Shown here: positions 1 to 6,377 of the stretch, piece after piece | Position numbering within the stretch: the stretch's first letter is position 1 | How the letters are laid out: the number at the start of each line of letters is the position of its first letter | DNA from: DAOUFU01 sp034429275 | Lineage (GTDB): Bacteria; Chloroflexota; Anaerolineae; Aggregatilineales; Aggregatilineaceae | Length of the DNA: 10,773 bases | Assembly (NCBI GenBank): GCA_034429275.1 | Contig: DAOUFU010000051.1 | Span: forward strand, 1 to 10,773 | Reading direction: 5' to 3' | Program-made: the position numbers and the translations under genes | The notes under the pieces: generated by a model | What the model was told of the DNA's origin: nothing | The model's database searches: none | Seen by the model: the letters and a program-made list of their open reading frames with translations, nothing else

Positions 1-719
1 AGATCATCCGGCGTGGGGCGGCTGTCGCCATGATCGCGGGAAGCTCGGAGGCGGCGCTGATCAGCCTGACGATTGCCAGCCTGTCGAATATGGGAGCGAT
101 CTCGAAGCGCAACGACGACCCGGAAGGGGCCTCGCGGCCTTTCGCGGCGGACCGGGATGGGTTTGTGGTGGGCGAAGGCGCGGGCGCGCTGTTGCTGGAA
201 GAACTGGAACACGCCAAAGCGCGCGGGGCGACTATCCTGGCGGAAGTGGTGGGGTATGGCACGACGTGCGACGCCTTCCATGTCACCGCGCCGATGGAAA
301 ACGGCGAGGGGGCACAGGCGGCGATGCGGCGTGCCCTGGCGCAGGCCGGGCTGAAGCCCAGCGACATCGACTATATCAACGCGCACGGGACCAGTACTTC
401 GCTCAACGATGTCAGCGAGACGCGGGCCATCAAGGCGGTGTTGGGGGATCATGCGTACAAGGTCAAGATCAGCTCGACCAAGTCGGTGACCGGCCACCTG
501 ATGGGGTCGGCGGGCAGTGTCGAGGCGGTGTTCACGGTGAAATCGCTGGTGGAGCAGTTCATCCCGCCGACGAGCAATTTGCACACGCCCGACCCGGAAT
601 GTGACCTGGATTACACGCCAAACGTGGGCGTCAAGGCCGATCTGAACTATGCGATGAGCAACTCGTTCGGGTTCGGGGGACATAACGCGGTGCTGGTATT
701 TGGCCGGTACCGTGATTGA
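1..719 (+). CDS. fabF: 3-oxoacyl-ACP synthase II (KAS II), 3' part
   Basis: The window opens inside this gene; codons are in frame from base 3 and give 238 residues up to the TGA at 717-719. FabF condenses malonyl-ACP with a growing acyl-ACP during fatty-acid elongation in the cytosol. The visible part is the C-terminal half of the thiolase fold. It begins with IIRRG, the usual FabF segment, followed by an MIAGSSEAA stretch. The second and third members of the Cys-His-His triad are seen: His in NAHGTS (384-386) and His in KSVTGH (495-497), with the conserved Lys of SSTK at 480-482. The nucleophilic Cys lies upstream of the window. The glycine-rich end reads GFGGHN rather than GFGGTN, a variant I recall from other FabF proteins. 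The in-frame ATG at 30 is internal, not the start. fabH follows after 36 bp, so the two are probably co-transcribed. Confidence 0.95.
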   Translation, partial: IIRRGAAVAMIAGSSEAALISLTIASLSNMGAISKRNDDPEGASRPFAADRDGFVVGEGAGALLLEELEHAKARGATILAEVVGYGTTCDAFHVTAPMENGEGAQAAMRRALAQAGLKPSDIDYINAHGTSTSLNDVSETRAIKAVLGDHAYKVKISSTKSVTGHLMGSAGSVEAVFTVKSLVEQFIPPTSNLHTPDPECDLDYTPNVGVKADLNYAMSNSFGFGGHNAVLVFGRYRD

Positions 720-740
720 TAGCCAACTGGCTGAGGGTTG

Positions 741-747
741 GGAAAGG
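741..747 (+). promoter_or_regulatory. Ribosome binding site for fabH (decides start)
   Basis: GGAAAGG lies 8 nt before the ATG at 756. This favours ATG 756 over the in-frame TTG at 738, which has no comparable purine-rich tract at the right distance. Confidence 0.55.
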
Positions 748-755
748 TCGGAAAG

Positions 756-2042
756 ATGCCCACCGCTAACGAATCGCGTCCGCTATATCCGAGTCGCGTG
801 CTGAGGGGGCACCAGCCGCGCACGCTGCGCTATGCGCATATTGTGGGCTGGGGCATGGAAGTGCCGTCGCAGGTGCTTTCGAACAAGGACCTGGAAGCCA
901 TCGTGGATACGGACGACGAATGGATCGTGGGGCGCACCGGGATCAAAGAACGGCGAATCTCGGAGCAAGGGGAGACGACGACCAGTCTCGGCACGCGCGC
1001 CGCGCAGAAGGCGCTCGATGTGGCGAACGTGCTGCCGAGCGAGATCGACCTGATCATCGTGGCAACGGCGACTCCTGAACATGCTTTTCCCAGCACGGCC
1101 AGTTTGATCCAGGACCTTCTGGGCGCGACGAATGCCGCCGCATTTGATCTGAGCGCGGCGTGCACGGGGTTTATCTATGGAATCGATATGGCGGTCAGCA
1201 AAATCCAGAACGGCACGGTGCGAACGGCGTTGGTGATCGGCACCGAGACGCTGAGCCGGGTGATCGACTGGGCGGACCGCGGGACGTGCATCCTGTTTGG
1301 GGATGGGGCGGGCGCGGTGGTGGTGCAGGGCAGCGATACGCCCGGCGGTGTCTTGAGCAGCATTTTGCGCTCGGATGGCTCCGGCTGGGATATGCTGACA
1401 CTGCCGACCGTCAGCAGCCGCGATACTTACCTGCAAGACGGCAAGCACGAGATGCACCGGATTTATATGGACGGGCGCGGGGTCTACCGGTTTGCGACCA
1501 ATGTGATCGGTGAGGTGATCAAACAGGCGCTGGCCGAAGTGGGGCTGACTCCTGCCGACCTGAGCCTGGTAATCCCTCACCAGGCGAACCAGCGAATCAT
1601 CGATCACGCGGCGAAGGTGCTCAAGATCGAGCCGGAGAAGGTCTACAGCAACATCGCCAGGTACGGCAATACCTCGGCGGCATCGATCCCGATTGCGATG
1701 GTAGAAGCCTTCGACGAGGGGCGAATCAAGCCGGGGGACATCATCGCGCTGGTGGGGTTTGGCGGCGGGCTGACGTGGGGCGCAACGGTCATTGAATGGT
1801 CGGCGCTGCCCTCACGCGAGCGGCTGTCGATCACCTGGGGACGCCGCCAGGGCGAGTATGCGCTGGCAGGGCTGCGCCGCCCGTTGGTGCGCTGGTGGCG
1901 TCGGCTGATGTTGCTCTCTCCCACGACGTGGATAGTGGCGGCGCGTAAGGCGCTGACACGGCGCAACCTGCGCGCGCAGGCGGACAAACTGCCGTCGCTC
2001 AAGCGGCCCGACAATGCCCGGCGCGACCGGGACGAGGAATGA
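756..2042 (+). CDS. fabH: 3-oxoacyl-ACP synthase III (KAS III) with long C-terminal extension
   Basis: FabH starts fatty-acid synthesis by condensing an acyl-CoA primer with malonyl-ACP. From ATG 756 the protein has 428 residues, against roughly 320-335 for typical FabH. The catalytic triad is complete: Cys136 in AACTGF, His275 in PHQANQR and Asn305 in YGNTSAAS. The His-Asn spacing of 30 matches E. coli FabH (His244/Asn274). The GFGGGLTWGA motif near residue 335 closes the catalytic core. The first ~25 residues precede the usual N-terminal strand (RYAHIVGWG) and are extra. Residues ~350-428 form an Arg/Trp-rich basic tail (for example RRPLVRWWRRLMLL) with no counterpart in standard FabH. It may be an amphipathic membrane- or partner-binding helix, but that is only inference. 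A KAS III of another pathway is possible; linkage to fabF favours housekeeping FabH. Confidence 0.92.
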   Translation: MPTANESRPLYPSRVLRGHQPRTLRYAHIVGWGMEVPSQVLSNKDLEAIVDTDDEWIVGRTGIKERRISEQGETTTSLGTRAAQKALDVANVLPSEIDLIIVATATPEHAFPSTASLIQDLLGATNAAAFDLSAACTGFIYGIDMAVSKIQNGTVRTALVIGTETLSRVIDWADRGTCILFGDGAGAVVVQGSDTPGGVLSSILRSDGSGWDMLTLPTVSSRDTYLQDGKHEMHRIYMDGRGVYRFATNVIGEVIKQALAEVGLTPADLSLVIPHQANQRIIDHAAKVLKIEPEKVYSNIARYGNTSAASIPIAMVEAFDEGRIKPGDIIALVGFGGGLTWGATVIEWSALPSRERLSITWGRRQGEYALAGLRRPLVRWWRRLMLLSPTTWIVAARKALTRRNLRAQADKLPSLKRPDNARRDRDEE

Positions 2043-2081
2043 GGCGGTAATCGAGTCGGCCAGCAGAGGATGAGTTCACAG

Positions 2082-2104
2082 GGGCGCAGTGACAGGCTGC
2101 GCCC
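2082..2104 (+). terminator. Hairpin between convergent fabH and phosphohexomutase genes
   Basis: GGGCGCAG (2082-2089) pairs perfectly with CTGCGCCC (2097-2104) around a 7-nt loop, 39 nt after the fabH stop. Only a weak TTATGATT follows on the plus strand, and there is no T tract on the minus side. It may be a weak or Rho-assisted terminator for fabH. Confidence 0.45.
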
Positions 2105-2116
2105 TTATGATTCCGG

Positions 2117-3556
2117 CTATTTGTCCTCGATGCCGACCATCGCGCGGCCTGCGGCGAGCAGCGCCTGAACTGCGCCGAGGTCGGGCGCTTCGGCATAGAC
2201 GCGCAGCACCGGCTCGGTGCCGCTGGGCCGGATCAGCAGCCAGCTATCATCGGCCAGGACAAACTTGATGCCGTCGAAGGTGAGCACTTCGCGGACGGTC
2301 TGACCGGCCATGCTGCCGGGCGCGGCAGCTTCGAGCCGGGCGACCATTTCCTTCTTGGGGACCGGCTGCTTGAGGTGAAAATCGGTGCGCTCGTAGCAGG
2401 TGGGGCCAAACTCGTGCTGGAGGTCGGCCACAACCTCGCTGAGTGGGGCGTCGGCGTCGGCGATAATTTCCAGCAGCAGCAGGCCCATCAGGATGCCATC
2501 GCCTTCGGGGATGTGGCCCTTGATGCTGATCCCGCCGGATTCCTCGCCACCGATCAGCACGTCGCTGGTCATCATGTGGTCGGCGATGTGATTGAACCCG
2601 ACCGGCGTCTCGTGCAGGGTCAGGCCATATTTGCTGGCGATGCGGTTGAGCATCATGGTGGTGGAGACAGTTTTGACCACGTCGCCGCGCCAGCCACGCT
2701 TGCCGGCCAGGTAGCGCGTGGCAAGCGACATGATGGTGTGGGGATCGACAAAATTGCCGTGATTGTCCATCGCGCCAACGCGGTCGGCGTCGCCATCGGT
2801 GATGATGGCCACATCGGCGTGATTGGTCTGGATGGCGGCGACGGTCATATCGAGATACTTGCGGATTGGCTCCGGGTGGATGCCCCCAAAGCCGGGGTTG
2901 AGTTCGCCGCGAATCTCGATCACCGAGCAGCGGGAACGCGACAGCACCGAGCGGATGGCAGTCCGCCCGGCCCCATACATCGGGTCGGCGACCACGCGCA
3001 GCTCGGCTTCCGAGATTTTGTCCACGTTGACCAGGGTTTCCAGGTGCTCGTAGTAGGCATGGGTGGGGTTGAACCGGCGGATCATGTTCTGCGCCAGACC
3101 GGCCTCGTATTCCATCACGTTCGGCTCGCGGCCTTCGGCCTGGAGCTGGTCGAGATAGCGCTCGACGATGGCGCACTGTTCGGGCAGTGCGGAGCCGCCG
3201 TAGCTGGCCTTGAGCTTAAAGCCGTTGTAGCGGGGCGGATTGTGCGAAGCGGTGATCACCACGCCCGCGACGGCTTTTTTATCCAGGATGTTGTGACTGA
3301 TGGCCGGGGTAGGGGTATCGGTGCGGGCCAGCCAGGCGATGATGCCATTGGCCGCCAGCACGCGGGCCGTCTCGGCGGCAAAACGATCCGAAAGGAAGCG
3401 GGTGTCAAAGCCGATGACAACTTCGGGCTGTCGGTCGGTCGCCAGATCGCGGTTGATGTAATCGGAGACGGCCTGAGCCACGAGCCGCAGGTTGGCGAAG
3501 GTGAAAGTATCGGCAATGACGGCTCGCCAGCCATCGGTCCCAAAACGAATGGACAT
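2117..3556 (-). CDS. Phosphoglucomutase/phosphomannomutase family protein
   Basis: This is a 479-residue alpha-D-phosphohexomutase, which interconverts hexose 1- and 6-phosphates in the cytosol through a phosphoserine and supplies sugar phosphates for glycan or storage-sugar synthesis. All four family signatures are present in order: the phosphoserine loop TASHNP with Ser104, the Mg-binding loop DGDADR (254-259), the sugar-specificity loop GEESGG (337-342) and the phosphate-binding loop RPSGTEP (443-449). The N-terminus RFGTDGWRAVIAD is typical. GEESGG followed by KGHIPEGDG resembles phosphoglucomutase-type members more than GlmM or strict phosphomannomutases, but substrate cannot be fixed from motifs. 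The start is ATG at 3554-3556, with GGAGG 4 nt upstream. It is convergent with fabH and divergent from paralog A. Confidence 0.93.
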   Translation of the reverse strand: MSIRFGTDGWRAVIADTFTFANLRLVAQAVSDYINRDLATDRQPEVVIGFDTRFLSDRFAAETARVLAANGIIAWLARTDTPTPAISHNILDKKAVAGVVITASHNPPRYNGFKLKASYGGSALPEQCAIVERYLDQLQAEGREPNVMEYEAGLAQNMIRRFNPTHAYYEHLETLVNVDKISEAELRVVADPMYGAGRTAIRSVLSRSRCSVIEIRGELNPGFGGIHPEPIRKYLDMTVAAIQTNHADVAIITDGDADRVGAMDNHGNFVDPHTIMSLATRYLAGKRGWRGDVVKTVSTTMMLNRIASKYGLTLHETPVGFNHIADHMMTSDVLIGGEESGGISIKGHIPEGDGILMGLLLLEIIADADAPLSEVVADLQHEFGPTCYERTDFHLKQPVPKKEMVARLEAAAPGSMAGQTVREVLTFDGIKFVLADDSWLLIRPSGTEPVLRVYAEAPDLGAVQALLAAGRAMVGIEDK

Positions 3557-3616
3557 ACGACCTCCACACGGGCGCGCGTGCAGTGCTCGCGCAGGATAAC
3601 AGGGTGCATGAGTCGA

Positions 3617-3645
3617 ACTGTAGCGCAGGGGTGAGATGGGCGCAA
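3617..3645 (-). promoter_or_regulatory. Candidate promoter for the phosphohexomutase gene
   Basis: On the minus strand TTGCGC (3640-3645) and TACAGT (3617-3622) are separated by exactly 17 bp, about 60 nt upstream of the ATG. The match to the sigma-70 consensus is only partial (3/6 and 4/6), so this is tentative. Confidence 0.25.
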
Positions 3646-3747
3646 CTTTGCGGGCATCGGATGCAGGGCTGAAGGCTGTAAAACGGCGAACCTTATGTTT
3701 ATCTTACGTATTCCCGACGTTCGTTAGGGCAGGGTTTCGATTCCATT

Positions 3748-3784
3748 GCAAACGAATTTATTCAAGTTTTAACAGTTTGTTTGC
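3748..3784. promoter_or_regulatory. Spaced inverted repeat, possible operator
   Basis: GCAAAC (3748-3753) and GTTTGC (3779-3784) are perfect inverted arms 25 bp apart inside the AT-rich core. The right arm overlaps the candidate -35 of paralog A. A compact palindrome with the same GTTTG/CAAAC arms lies upstream of paralog B at 10523-10533. Short arms make chance occurrence possible. Confidence 0.25.
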
Positions 3785-3805
3785 GTAGGACCATTTGACT
3801 ATAAA
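3777..3805 (+). promoter_or_regulatory. Candidate promoter for paralog A
   Basis: TTGTTT (3777-3782) and TATAAA (3800-3805) are 17 bp apart within the AT-rich part of the 3557-3943 intergenic region. A second TATAAA lies at 3811-3816 and a TTGACT at 3795-3800, but those two are only 10 bp apart. This would give a leader of about 130 nt. The rest of the intergenic region (about 3557-3700) is GC-rich and shows nothing beyond the candidate minus-strand promoter. Confidence 0.35.
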
Positions 3806-3851
3806 GAAAGTATAAAAACGGGACCTATCTACCATCGGGTAACTCTAAAAA

Positions 3852-3928
3852 ACTCATTAAGATGAAATGAGTAAAGAACGAATAAGTGGCAGCAGTCGGC
3901 TTAATCCGGCGGCTGCACGCTTTCGTTC
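3852..3928 (+). promoter_or_regulatory. Structured 5' leader: small hairpin plus long imperfect hairpin before the RBS
   Basis: A 7-bp stem ACTCATT/AATGAGT (3852-3858/3866-3872, 7-nt loop) is followed 3 nt later by a long hairpin spanning 3876-3928. Its helices, from outside in, are GAACGAA/TTCGTTC (3876-3882/3922-3928), AGTG/CGCT (3885-3888/3918-3921, one G-U pair), GCAGC/GCTGC (3889-3893/3912-3916) and GTCGG/CCGGC (3895-3899/3906-3910, one G-U pair) around the 6-nt loop 3900-3905. That is 21 bp, interrupted by a 2-nt bulge (3883-3884), a single bulged A3917 and one A/G mismatch. The hairpin ends 5 nt before the Shine-Dalgarno sequence, and no T tract follows, so it does not look like a terminator. 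I recognise no known riboswitch class; a cis-regulatory or mRNA-stabilising role is inference. Confidence 0.5.
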
Positions 3929-3932
3929 ATGA
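3867..3932 (+). CDS. Possible 21-residue leader peptide (uORF)
   Basis: ATG at 3867 opens a 21-codon frame ending in TGA at 3930-3932, directly abutting the Shine-Dalgarno tract of paralog A and out of frame with it. The peptide begins MSKERISG and is basic. The whole long hairpin 3876-3928 lies inside this frame, so translation would unfold it. There is no good Shine-Dalgarno sequence before 3867. The frame may be accidental. Confidence 0.2.
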   Translation: MSKERISGSSRLNPAAARFRS

Positions 3933-3939
3933 GGGAGGA
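3933..3939 (+). promoter_or_regulatory. Ribosome binding site for paralog A (decides start)
   Basis: GGGAGGA contains GGAGG ending 5 nt before ATG 3944. The upstream in-frame ATG at 3929 would place this tract inside the coding region, so 3944 is preferred. Confidence 0.75.
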
Positions 3940-3943
3940 CTCG

Positions 3944-6253
3944 ATGCACAGACTACACACTCACCCCTGGGTCGCACGCGGGCTGGCCGCGCTGCTGATC
4001 CTCGGCCTGGTTGGGGGCGGTTATGGACTCGTCTCGCCGGCACGCGCCGGGGTGGGCGATTCCGGCGCCAACCCGCTCCCGCTGGCCGAACCCCTAACCA
4101 CTTTTTACCCGGTTCCATCCAGCGCTTATCTGATCAATCCCGGCATCGGCTGGCAGCACATGCCGGGCATCGGCGCGCAGCTGCTGCCGGAGACGGTGCT
4201 GTATATCCCGCGCTCGGAGGTCAGCTGGCGCATCCTCAACCCCGGCGACGGGGTGTATGACTGGACGGTGCTGGACCGCTGGATCAACCAGGCGGCCAGC
4301 CAGGGCAAACAAATCTCCTTCCGCGTGTATACCATGCGCGGCGAATCGTTTGGCGGTCACCAAATGCCGGACTGGGTGCTGGCCAAAGGCGCGAAGCTGG
4401 TGGCTTCCGGCTCACCGGATTACAGCAACTGTGTTTACCAGAGCGAATGGGCGCGTTTTGTCGAGGCACTGCGCGCGCGGTACGACGGCAACCCGACCAT
4501 CGCGTTCATCGACATCAGCGGGTATGGCGACTTCAACGAGTGGAGCTGGCTGGACGACCAGACGGTGTGGGATAACAACGCGCTGGACCCCACCTCGTTG
4601 GACGGGCAGGCCCGTAAGCGGCTGGCGGATATGTACATCGGCGGGCAGGATTCTACCCACCAGTGCAAATCGCCGACCGGCGCGACTCAAACCGTGAGCT
4701 ACAGCTACCCCGGCTTCCAGATGACCCAACTGATCATGCCCTTCGCGGGCACGCGGCAGTCTACCGAATATGTGGCCAGCCGCCGGGCGGATGTGGGCAT
4801 CCGGTTCGACTGCCTGGGGGATACCGGGTCAACCACCTTTGTGATGGGCAAGATCGGCACGCAGATTTCCAACACGTGGCGGAACGCGCCCATTGTCTTC
4901 GAAACATGTTCGGTCAGCACGGCGGCCACGTATATGACCGAGGCGGAGAATCTGCTGCGGGCCGCGCATGGCAGCATCGTGCACGATAACCTGGTGAATC
5001 CGCGCGACGCCAGCCAGGTGGAACGCGTGATGCGGATGGCGGGCTACCGCTATCAGTTGAGCGCAATCACCTATACGGCCAGCGTGCAGGCAGGCGGCAG
5101 CCTGTCCTATGAGATGCACTGGCAGAACGTGGGCTATGCCCCGGCGTATCCGAAGATGGGCCAGCGTTTCACACTGCACATGGCGCTGGTCAACGCCAGC
5201 GGCGCAGTGGTGACCAACCCCTCGCTGAATGCGAACGTCGCGGGATGGATGCCTGCCAGCACGCTGCCCGGCACGCCGCCCGATAACGTGGTGAGCGGGT
5301 CGCTGGCGGTGCCTGCCGGACTGCCTGCCGGAACCTACGGCCTGCGCGTGGGCATCCGCGACCAGCGCACCGGCCAGCCGCTGAACCTGGCGATCCAGGG
5401 GGCGGACGCCCTGGGGATGTATGCAGTAGGGACAGTCCAGGTGGGCGGCACGACCAGCCCGGCTCCTGCGGCCACTGCGACGGTCGCGCCTTCGGCGACG
5501 GTCGCGCCTTCGGCGACGCTGAAACCCTCAGCGACGGCCACGCTGCCCCCTGCGGCAACCGCGACACCGTGGCCGACCAATACGCCGACGCTCACACCGT
5601 GGCCAACGGTGACGCCCTGGCCGACCAATACGCCGACGCTCACACCGTGGCCAACGGTGACACCCTGGCCGACGAACACGCCGACGAATACGCCGTGGCC
5701 AACGGTGACGCCCTGGCCGACGAACACGCCGACGAATACGCCACTACCCAGCGCGACTCCCTGGCCAACCGCTGTGCCGAGTGCGACTCCCTGGCCGACC
5801 GAGGTTTCGCCCGGTGGCGTGGAGGCAACGCCCTGGCCGACCGACGTGCCGCCCGTGGTGCAGCCGACCGTGCCCCCGCCGCAGCCGCCCGACCAATCGC
5901 CGCTGGTGGTTCACCTGGCCGACCTGGACGGCTTCAGCGACGGCTCGGAGCAGCGGTGGACGGCGCGGGTGGTCATCCGGGTGCATGATGCCCAGGAACA
6001 GCCGGTCGCCGGGGTGACAGTCAGCGGGCAGTGGGCGAACCGTGACTGGGCAAGCTGTGTCACGGATGGCAACGGGGAATGTACCATCGTGCGGGGCGAG
6101 ATTCGCCGGGGCCGCGAGCAGATTACGTTCACGCTGTGGGAGTTGAGCGTGCCCGGCGGGAGCTATGCGTCGAGGGCGAATCATGACCCGGATGGCGACT
6201 GGGAACTGAGCGGTCGCCGCGAGAACCGCATCCGCATCGTGATCAGCAAATAA
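3944..6253 (+). CDS. Secreted glycosidase-like protein, DUF4832-type, with Pro/Thr linker and Ig-like C-terminal domain (paralog A)
   Basis: This 769-residue protein is probably exported and may act on an extracellular or cell-surface glycan; the substrate is unknown. A Sec signal peptide spans residues 1-35: basic n-region, hydrophobic GLAALLILGLVGGG, and a likely signal-peptidase site after ARA. Residues ~50-350 look like a (beta/alpha)8 barrel opening with NPGIGW. They carry a clan GH-A-like Asn-Glu pair (FNEW, Glu199) and a second strand-end glutamate (VFET, Glu320), here proposed as acid/base and nucleophile. Cys163, 241, 290 and 322 are shared with paralog B and may form disulfides. Residues ~355-500 form a beta-sandwich with HDNLV, GYRY and NVGYAPAYP, resembling DUF4832. 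Residues 503-653 are a Pro/Thr linker. Residues 654-769 resemble the Ig-like domain on secreted bacterial proteases (HLADLDG, paired Cys, NHDPDGD). DUF4832 assignment is from memory of family features. Confidence 0.85.
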   Translation: MHRLHTHPWVARGLAALLILGLVGGGYGLVSPARAGVGDSGANPLPLAEPLTTFYPVPSSAYLINPGIGWQHMPGIGAQLLPETVLYIPRSEVSWRILNPGDGVYDWTVLDRWINQAASQGKQISFRVYTMRGESFGGHQMPDWVLAKGAKLVASGSPDYSNCVYQSEWARFVEALRARYDGNPTIAFIDISGYGDFNEWSWLDDQTVWDNNALDPTSLDGQARKRLADMYIGGQDSTHQCKSPTGATQTVSYSYPGFQMTQLIMPFAGTRQSTEYVASRRADVGIRFDCLGDTGSTTFVMGKIGTQISNTWRNAPIVFETCSVSTAATYMTEAENLLRAAHGSIVHDNLVNPRDASQVERVMRMAGYRYQLSAITYTASVQAGGSLSYEMHWQNVGYAPAYPKMGQRFTLHMALVNASGAVVTNPSLNANVAGWMPASTLPGTPPDNVVSGSLAVPAGLPAGTYGLRVGIRDQRTGQPLNLAIQGADALGMYAVGTVQVGGTTSPAPAATATVAPSATVAPSATLKPSATATLPPAATATPWPTNTPTLTPWPTVTPWPTNTPTLTPWPTVTPWPTNTPTNTPWPTVTPWPTNTPTNTPLPSATPWPTAVPSATPWPTEVSPGGVEATPWPTDVPPVVQPTVPPPQPPDQSPLVVHLADLDGFSDGSEQRWTARVVIRVHDAQEQPVAGVTVSGQWANRDWASCVTDGNGECTIVRGEIRRGREQITFTLWELSVPGGSYASRANHDPDGDWELSGRRENRIRIVISK
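5567..5740 (+). repeat. 48-bp in-frame tandem repeats encoding the PWPT linker
   Basis: A 30-bp partial unit (5567-5596) is followed by three 48-bp units (5597-5644, 5645-5692, 5693-5740), each encoding 16 residues of the form PWPTVTPWPTNTPTxT. Units two and three differ by a single silent base; unit one differs mainly at its 3' end. Degenerate PWPT copies continue to about residue 640, and 18-bp ATVAPS repeats precede the array. Near-identity at DNA level points to recent expansion of a flexible, possibly O-glycosylated spacer. Confidence 0.9.
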
Positions 6254-6265
6254 GGGGGGAGGCGG

Positions 6266-6302
6266 GCCGGCGCGAACGGTCAGCAACGACCGGCGCGCCG
6301 GC
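6266..6302 (+). terminator. GC-rich hairpin downstream of paralog A
   Basis: GCCGGCGCG (6266-6274) pairs with CGCGCCGGC (6294-6302), and an inner CGGTC/GACCG stem (6277-6281/6288-6292) closes on a 6-nt loop. It begins 12 nt after the stop codon. There is no clean T tract (TTCGCTTCC follows), so it is a possible terminator or 3'-end stabiliser. Confidence 0.45.
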
Positions 6303-6315
6303 TTCGCTTCCATAC

Positions 6316-6359
6316 AAAAAACCGCCTTGCAGACAGGGGTAGATTGGTCTGCAAGGCGG
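6316..6359 (-). terminator. Rho-independent terminator of the Ala-rich gene
   Basis: A perfect 13-bp stem (6322-6334 with 6347-6359, 12-nt loop) lies 18 nt beyond the stop of the minus-strand gene. It is followed, reading on the minus strand, by six T residues (A6 at 6316-6321 on the plus strand). This is the strongest terminator in the window. On the plus strand only GTTT follows a few bases later, so it is mainly one-directional. Confidence 0.85.
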
Positions 6360-6377
6360 CTGCGTTTCGGCCAACGG

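Noticed and set aside
783..1607. 274-residue minus-strand frame opposite fabH
   Set aside because: fabH has a complete catalytic triad; the antisense frame has no recognisable features.
2375..3634. 419-residue plus-strand open frame opposite the phosphohexomutase
   Set aside because: It is antisense to a gene with all four family signatures; its Gly/Val/Asp/His-rich composition reflects the complementary codons, and no domain is recognisable.
5567..5740. Direct repeats considered as a CRISPR array
   Set aside because: Units are contiguous with no unique spacers and translate in frame as a Pro/Thr linker.
5569..5988. 139-residue plus-strand frame inside the linker of paralog A
   Set aside because: A shifted-frame shadow of the 48-bp repeats; the linker frame is flanked by real domains on both sides.
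6266..6359. Paired hairpins considered as insertion-sequence ends
   Set aside because: The two stems are unrelated in sequence, no transposase or target duplication is seen, and position just after two convergent stops fits terminators.
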